From: Candidatus Cloacimonadota bacterium
GTDB lineage: Bacteria; Muiribacteriota; UBA6191; JACPRK01
Direction of reading: 5' to 3'
Assembly: GCA_021772705.1 (NCBI GenBank)
Contig: JAJFLN010000729.1
Span: forward strand, 1 to 35,846
DNA: 35,846 nt
The position numbers and the translations under genes were made by a program. The notes below the pieces were generated by a model. The model did no database searches. It was given only the letters and a program-made list of their open reading frames with translations, and was not told where the DNA came from. Positions 32,031-35,846 of the stretch are shown here, in pieces. Numbering within the stretch: position 1 is the first letter of the stretch; each line of letters begins with the position of its first letter.

Positions 32031-35000
32031 ATGAGTGACGAGAAGAGAGCGGAGGAAGGCGTCGAGGCAGGGACCGGCCAGGCGAAGGACGAGTTCCTTC
32101 CGGAGGAGCCGGGTCATCTCGATCTGATCCCCTTCACGGGCCGGGATGGAGAGATCGACCGGATCGTCGGAGCCCTGGAGGCGGTCCGCGTCGTCGTCGT
32201 CGCCGGCCTTCCGGGAATCGGCAAGACCGCGTTGCTGGCCCGAGCCGCGCTCCGGGCCGTCGAGGCGCGGCACTTCCGGTTCCTCAGCGCCGAGCTGACC
32301 GACAGGAACGACCTCTTCGAGCAGATCGACATCGGTCTCCGGCACCACGGAGACGATGGCTTCACGCCCTACCTCTCCCAGGATGGCTATGGCTTCGAGG
32401 AGCGGCTCCAGACTCTGCTGGCCCTGATGCAGAAGCAGAAGTACCTCCTGGTGCTGGACGACGTGCACGCCCTCGGTGTGAGCCGAGCGGAGTACCTGGT
32501 CAGCAACCTGGCGGCTCACCTGGGGGACTCCCGGTCTCTCATTGCTTCCCGTATCAGGATGGGCAGGGATCCGGGAGACCGGTTCCAGATGACTCTGGGG
32601 GGGCTCGAAGAGGAGGCTGCCCTGAACCTGCTGAGGAACCTGCTGCCGGGAAAGCGGATCGAGGGCGCCGCGGAGCATGACCTTCGTGACCTGGCCCGTC
32701 GCCTGGGCGGTCATCCCCTGTCCCTGCGTCTCGCTGCCGGAATGCTGCGGTCAGGAGAGGTCAAGCCCAGGGACCTTCAGATGAGAGGGGGCGAGGAGCT
32801 GCGGTCATCCCTGGAGCCCCAGATCCTCGAGAAGGTCCACGACAGCCTGGCCGTCACGGCCCGCCGGTTGCTCTCGATACTCTCTCTCTTCCGGGGACCG
32901 GCGGGGCGGGAGGCTGTCGAGTCTCTGGGAGGCTCCGGCGTGCTCGCTCCGGCGGAGGTGCTGAAGGACAGCTTCATCATCGAGGAAGACGCCGCCGGCA
33001 AGTGGAGTCTCCACCCCACCATGCGGGAGTATGCCCGCAGCCGTCTCGCCGACGACGAGCGGCACCGGCTCCTGATGCAGCTCAGCCAGTGGCACGACGG
33101 GCAGGGGCGTCGCGAGTCCGCTCCCGACGTGCTCCATCTGGTGGAGGCCTATCACTATGCGGCGGAGGCCGGGGAGGACGGCACAGCCTACGGTCTGCTG
33201 CTGGAGGTCATGAAACCTCTACTTCTGGGAGGGCGCTCCTGGGAGCTGGAGCCCATGCTCGATCGGGCGCTGGCCAACATCTACGAACCTGACGTGTCCC
33301 TGGTGCTGACCAAGGCACGGCTGCTTCGGAACCAGGGACGTTCCGGCGAGTCCCGGAAGCTGCTGGAGGAGTTTTCGGATCGGGAAGACCCGGCTGACCG
33401 CTGCGCCATTCTGGGAGAGCGAGGCCTGCTCGATCAGGATGAAGGCCGGTTTTCCCGTGCCTCCAAGCTGTACTACCAGGCCCTGGAGATCTCCAGGGAG
33501 CTGGCAGACGAGGGTTCCCAGGCCCTGCTGCTGTCACGGATTGCCACGGTGTGCAAGGAGCAGGGGGACTACGATCGGGCCATCCTGCTCTACGGTCAGG
33601 CGGCGGAGTTGCAGCGTGCCATGGGCCATCAGGACGGCGTGGCGTTCACGCAGCACAACATCGGCAAGATTCACTACTACCGCGGGGACCATGACGCGGC
33701 GATCCAGTCTCACGAGAGGGCCCTGGAGCTCTGGAACCAGTGTGGGGACAAGCTGTCATCCCTGTTGGCCCGCAACGGCATCGCCAATGTCCTCCGGGAC
33801 CGGGGCCGGGTCGCGGAGGCCGAAGAGCTTTACAGGAAGAACCTGCAGGACTACCGGCAGCTGTCCAATCCCTTCGGGGAGGGCTACACCCTGATGAACC
33901 TGGGTCATCTGGAGATGATCGCCGGACGTTACACCGATGCCTTTCACCTCCTGGATCAGTCGCTCCACCTGGCCCGGGCCATCGGCAACCGGCTCGGGGA
34001 GGCCATGGCCCTGGACCGGCTGGGAGATCTGCGCCGCTCCACCGGGCGATACAGGGAAGCCCGGGAGCTCTACTCGAAGAGCCTGAAGATCAAGAGGGAC
34101 TCCCACAACAACTACGGAATCGCCGTGACCCTGAACGCCCTGGGGGACCTGGAGCGCGAGCGGGGGGAGTACACCAAAGCCCAGGACCACTATGACGAGG
34201 CGATGAAGCTGGGCAAGCGACTTCGGGACCGGGAGGGAGTGGCCCGTTCCCTGGAGGGGAAGGCTGTGATCCTGAGCGATCGGGGTTCCTTCGAGGCCGC
34301 CGAAGCCCAGTTCGACGAGGCCCTGCGCCTGAGGCGGGAGATGGATCAGACCCATGGGATCGGCCGCTCCCTGATGCACCTGGGCCGTCTCGCCGGTCAG
34401 GCTGGTGACGTGGACCGGGCCTTTGACCTCTGCCAGGAGGGGATGGAGCTCTTCAGGCGGACAGCGAACCGGCAGGAGATTCAGCGAACCCTGGGCTGTC
34501 TGTCCCAGCTTCACACCAACCTGGAGGCCTACGATCGGGCGGCCGACCTGGCTCGGGAGAGCCTCGATCTGGCTCGCTCCACGGAGGACAGGAAGGGGGA
34601 GGCAGTCGCCCTGACGCAGCTCGGCAGGATCGCCCTGTACCAGGGTGACCGGCAGGAGGCCCGGAGATGGCTGGGCGAAGCCCTGGCTCTCCGGGAAGTC
34701 CTGGAGGATGATCGGGGTCTTGCGGCGACACTGGAACCTCTGGCCATGCTCTTCCTCGAAGAAGGAGACTACACCGAAGCCGAAGCAATACTGAACCGCT
34801 CCATTGGAGTGTCCGAATCCGGTGGGTATCCCAAGATGGCCCTCCTGAGCCAGGCGCATCTGGCGCTGTTGGAGCTCAGGACCGAGAAGCTCGATGACGC
34901 AACGCGGCGAATCCGGAATCTCATGAAGGAGGCTCGCAAGCTCGGCTTCTCGGAGGGCATCGCCTACCTGCAGCGGCTTCAGGGGTTCCTGGCCTATCGC

Positions 35001-35684
35001 AAGAACCAGCCCGAGGAGGCGGCCCAGCTCCTGCGAAAATCCCGGGACCTGTACCGGAAACTCTCCATCGGCAGGGAGCAGAGCCGGGTGGAGCAGGAGT
35101 TGACCGAGATCGGCAAGGAGCGGCTCCTGAGGCGCCTCGAGAGGCGCACTAGCATGCTCGAGAACTCGCGTCGGATCGAGGACGAACTGATGCGCCAGGA
35201 GGGCCAGGAGTTGACCGCCATGGCCGTGGACCTCGAGGACAGCCGAGGCCAGCTGCCGCCGGACATCAAGGTGGACCGGCGAGCGGTCTACCGGGATGTC
35301 AACTCCCCTCTGGCCAGGACCATCGATGCCCATGGAGGCACGACGCTGAGAGTCTCCTCCGGGGCCTTGTTGGCCACCTTCCCTTCGGCAGATCGCGCCG
35401 TCGACGCCTCCCGAAAGATCCTGACCGATCTGGGGACTCAGAAGAAAGCCCTCCGGATCGGCCTGGACACGGGCAAGCTCCTGTCAGTGGGCCAGGAGAT
35501 CTTCGGCGAGGCCCTGGAGCTGGCCGCCCGTTTCCAAGGCCTCGCCAGGCCCGGCGACCTGGTGCTCAGCGAGGCGACTCACCAGTGTCTCGCCGACGCC
35601 CCCGCCGGGGTGTCGGAGATAGAACCGCAGCGCGTCAGAGGCCGAGCCGAGCCGGTTCGACTGTATAGGCTGACGGTGCGGTAA
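32031..35684 (+). CDS. STAND protein: NB-ARC ATPase, about 14 TPRs, C-terminal degenerate class III cyclase domain
   Basis: ATG 32031 follows GAGGAAAG and is preferred to ATG 32016. The product has 1217 residues and appears soluble. The NB-ARC-type ATPase has Walker A GLPGIGKT (59-66), Walker B LLVLDDVHAL (D143-D144), RLGGHPLSLRLAA (GLPL-like) and a winged-helix end WSLHPTMREYA. Roughly residues 450-1020 are about 14 repeats of 40 residues of the kinesin-light-chain TPR type (for example LMNLGHLEMIAGRYTDAFHL). The last 150 residues match class III nucleotidyl cyclases: AMAVDLEDS (D1067 as first metal Asp), FPSADRAVDASRKI, LRIGLDTGKLL and FGEALELAARFQGLARPGD. The second metal Asp of the GDG motif is replaced (RVSSGALLATF, Gly1111), and the Asn of the NxxxR pair is Glu, so catalysis is doubtful. 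STAND proteins act as ligand-triggered switches in signalling or defence. Confidence 0.85.
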   Translation: MSDEKRAEEGVEAGTGQAKDEFLPEEPGHLDLIPFTGRDGEIDRIVGALEAVRVVVVAGLPGIGKTALLARAALRAVEARHFRFLSAELTDRNDLFEQIDIGLRHHGDDGFTPYLSQDGYGFEERLQTLLALMQKQKYLLVLDDVHALGVSRAEYLVSNLAAHLGDSRSLIASRIRMGRDPGDRFQMTLGGLEEEAALNLLRNLLPGKRIEGAAEHDLRDLARRLGGHPLSLRLAAGMLRSGEVKPRDLQMRGGEELRSSLEPQILEKVHDSLAVTARRLLSILSLFRGPAGREAVESLGGSGVLAPAEVLKDSFIIEEDAAGKWSLHPTMREYARSRLADDERHRLLMQLSQWHDGQGRRESAPDVLHLVEAYHYAAEAGEDGTAYGLLLEVMKPLLLGGRSWELEPMLDRALANIYEPDVSLVLTKARLLRNQGRSGESRKLLEEFSDREDPADRCAILGERGLLDQDEGRFSRASKLYYQALEISRELADEGSQALLLSRIATVCKEQGDYDRAILLYGQAAELQRAMGHQDGVAFTQHNIGKIHYYRGDHDAAIQSHERALELWNQCGDKLSSLLARNGIANVLRDRGRVAEAEELYRKNLQDYRQLSNPFGEGYTLMNLGHLEMIAGRYTDAFHLLDQSLHLARAIGNRLGEAMALDRLGDLRRSTGRYREARELYSKSLKIKRDSHNNYGIAVTLNALGDLERERGEYTKAQDHYDEAMKLGKRLRDREGVARSLEGKAVILSDRGSFEAAEAQFDEALRLRREMDQTHGIGRSLMHLGRLAGQAGDVDRAFDLCQEGMELFRRTANRQEIQRTLGCLSQLHTNLEAYDRAADLARESLDLARSTEDRKGEAVALTQLGRIALYQGDRQEARRWLGEALALREVLEDDRGLAATLEPLAMLFLEEGDYTEAEAILNRSIGVSESGGYPKMALLSQAHLALLELRTEKLDDATRRIRNLMKEARKLGFSEGIAYLQRLQGFLAYRKNQPEEAAQLLRKSRDLYRKLSIGREQSRVEQELTEIGKERLLRRLERRTSMLENSRRIEDELMRQEGQELTAMAVDLEDSRGQLPPDIKVDRRAVYRDVNSPLARTIDAHGGTTLRVSSGALLATFPSADRAVDASRKILTDLGTQKKALRIGLDTGKLLSVGQEIFGEALELAARFQGLARPGDLVLSEATHQCLADAPAGVSEIEPQRVRGRAEPVRLYRLTVR

Positions 35685-35735
35685 CGACGGAGCGTCGGGC
35701 TTCGGGCGAAAAAGCAAACCAGTGAGATACTGCGG

Positions 35736-35846
35736 GGTGCATGTCCCGTAGGGGGTCCCCTGGCCTATTCCGGATCCGTTCGCCCCACTATGGATGCCCG
35801 CATCCAGGACGACTGAATGGCCGAGTTTTCCCGATCCGTTCGTCCT
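35736..35846 (-). repeat. Right-end repeat block, inverted relative to the left end
   Basis: 35736-35786 is the exact reverse complement of 90-140. The adjoining 35780-35823 and 35836-35846 match the reverse complement of 8465-8508 and 8442-8452. This copy thus joins, in one element, the parts seen separately at the left end and in the 8.4-kb spacer, and probably shows the fullest form of the repeat (at least 111 bases). It starts about 50 bases after the STAND gene stop and is cut by the window edge. Confidence 0.8.

Noticed and set aside
33360..35100. Periodic sequence in the TPR region as a CRISPR or DNA tandem array
   Set aside because: The period is a protein-level 40-residue repeat with diverged DNA; there are no identical direct repeats with spacers.
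33756..35333. 525-codon minus-strand frame opposite the TPR region
   Set aside because: It is a mirror of the repeated TPR coding sequence; the Leu/Gln/Val/Pro-rich product has no domain.
90..35786. The end repeats as terminal inverted repeats of a 35-kb transposon
   Set aside because: No transposase, integrase or target duplication is seen, and a third copy lies inside at 8442-8508; a dispersed repeat family is simpler.

Overview
The window is GC-rich and gene-dense. It encodes an outer-membrane porin, periplasmic and membrane-anchored c-type cytochromes, a lipoprotein and many overlapping operon genes, so it comes from a Gram-negative (diderm) bacterium. Several multi-haem and YVTN/MauG-like proteins, a SUMF1-domain protein, a STAND-TPR protein and dispersed palindromic repeats resemble uncultured or environmental lineages such as Acidobacteriota, Eisenbacteria or Myxococcota. 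No rRNA, tRNA or universal marker is present, so the phylum cannot be fixed. Both ends of the window lie in the same repeat family in opposite orientation, as expected if an assembly stopped at repeats.

Left end (1-4.9 kb): a decaying accessory or defence locus. A repeat abuts the middle of a BREX brxL gene. The brxL remnant is fused in frame to a PHP/SMC-like ATPase (TrlF type). An AlbA_2/Schlafen-type gene overlaps its end and loses homology near its 3' end. A B12-binding radical SAM gene follows with a nonsense codon and a lost 3' end.

Minus-strand block (4.95-10.15 kb): two coupled TPM-domain membrane proteins; a His-rich polytopic membrane protein; a 510-bp intergenic repeat cluster; and an acyl carrier protein translationally coupled to a FAD-dependent halogenase-like enzyme. 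The last pair suggests chemistry on a carrier-bound substrate.

Plus-strand haem block (10.64-19.36 kb): a dihaem cytochrome, a YVTN-propeller/dihaem peroxidase-like protein, a 1017-residue three-haem relative, a SUMF1-domain protein and, after a gap, a membrane-anchored pentahaem cytochrome. The first four genes overlap by 1-4 bases. This is the most system-like part of the window and is probably a cell-envelope redox module with twelve predicted haems.

Minus-strand block (19.46-25.7 kb): a DAHP synthase, a hairpin-rich spacer, and a phosphate uptake operon (OprP/O-type porin, pstS, pstC, pstA, pstB). A divergent ArsR-type regulator sits upstream, and the shared promoter region is packed with TGAAC/GTTCA palindromes. 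No phoU or phoBR is visible.

Right part (25.8-35.8 kb, plus strand): the ArsR gene; a conserved hypothetical; a broken XRE antitoxin on the minus strand; a three-gene run of VWA membrane protein, acyl-CoA thioesterase and GT-C-type membrane glycosyltransferase; a palindromic repeat; and a large NB-ARC/TPR protein ending in a class III cyclase-like domain that appears catalytically dead. All calls come from reading motifs by eye; no database search was run.
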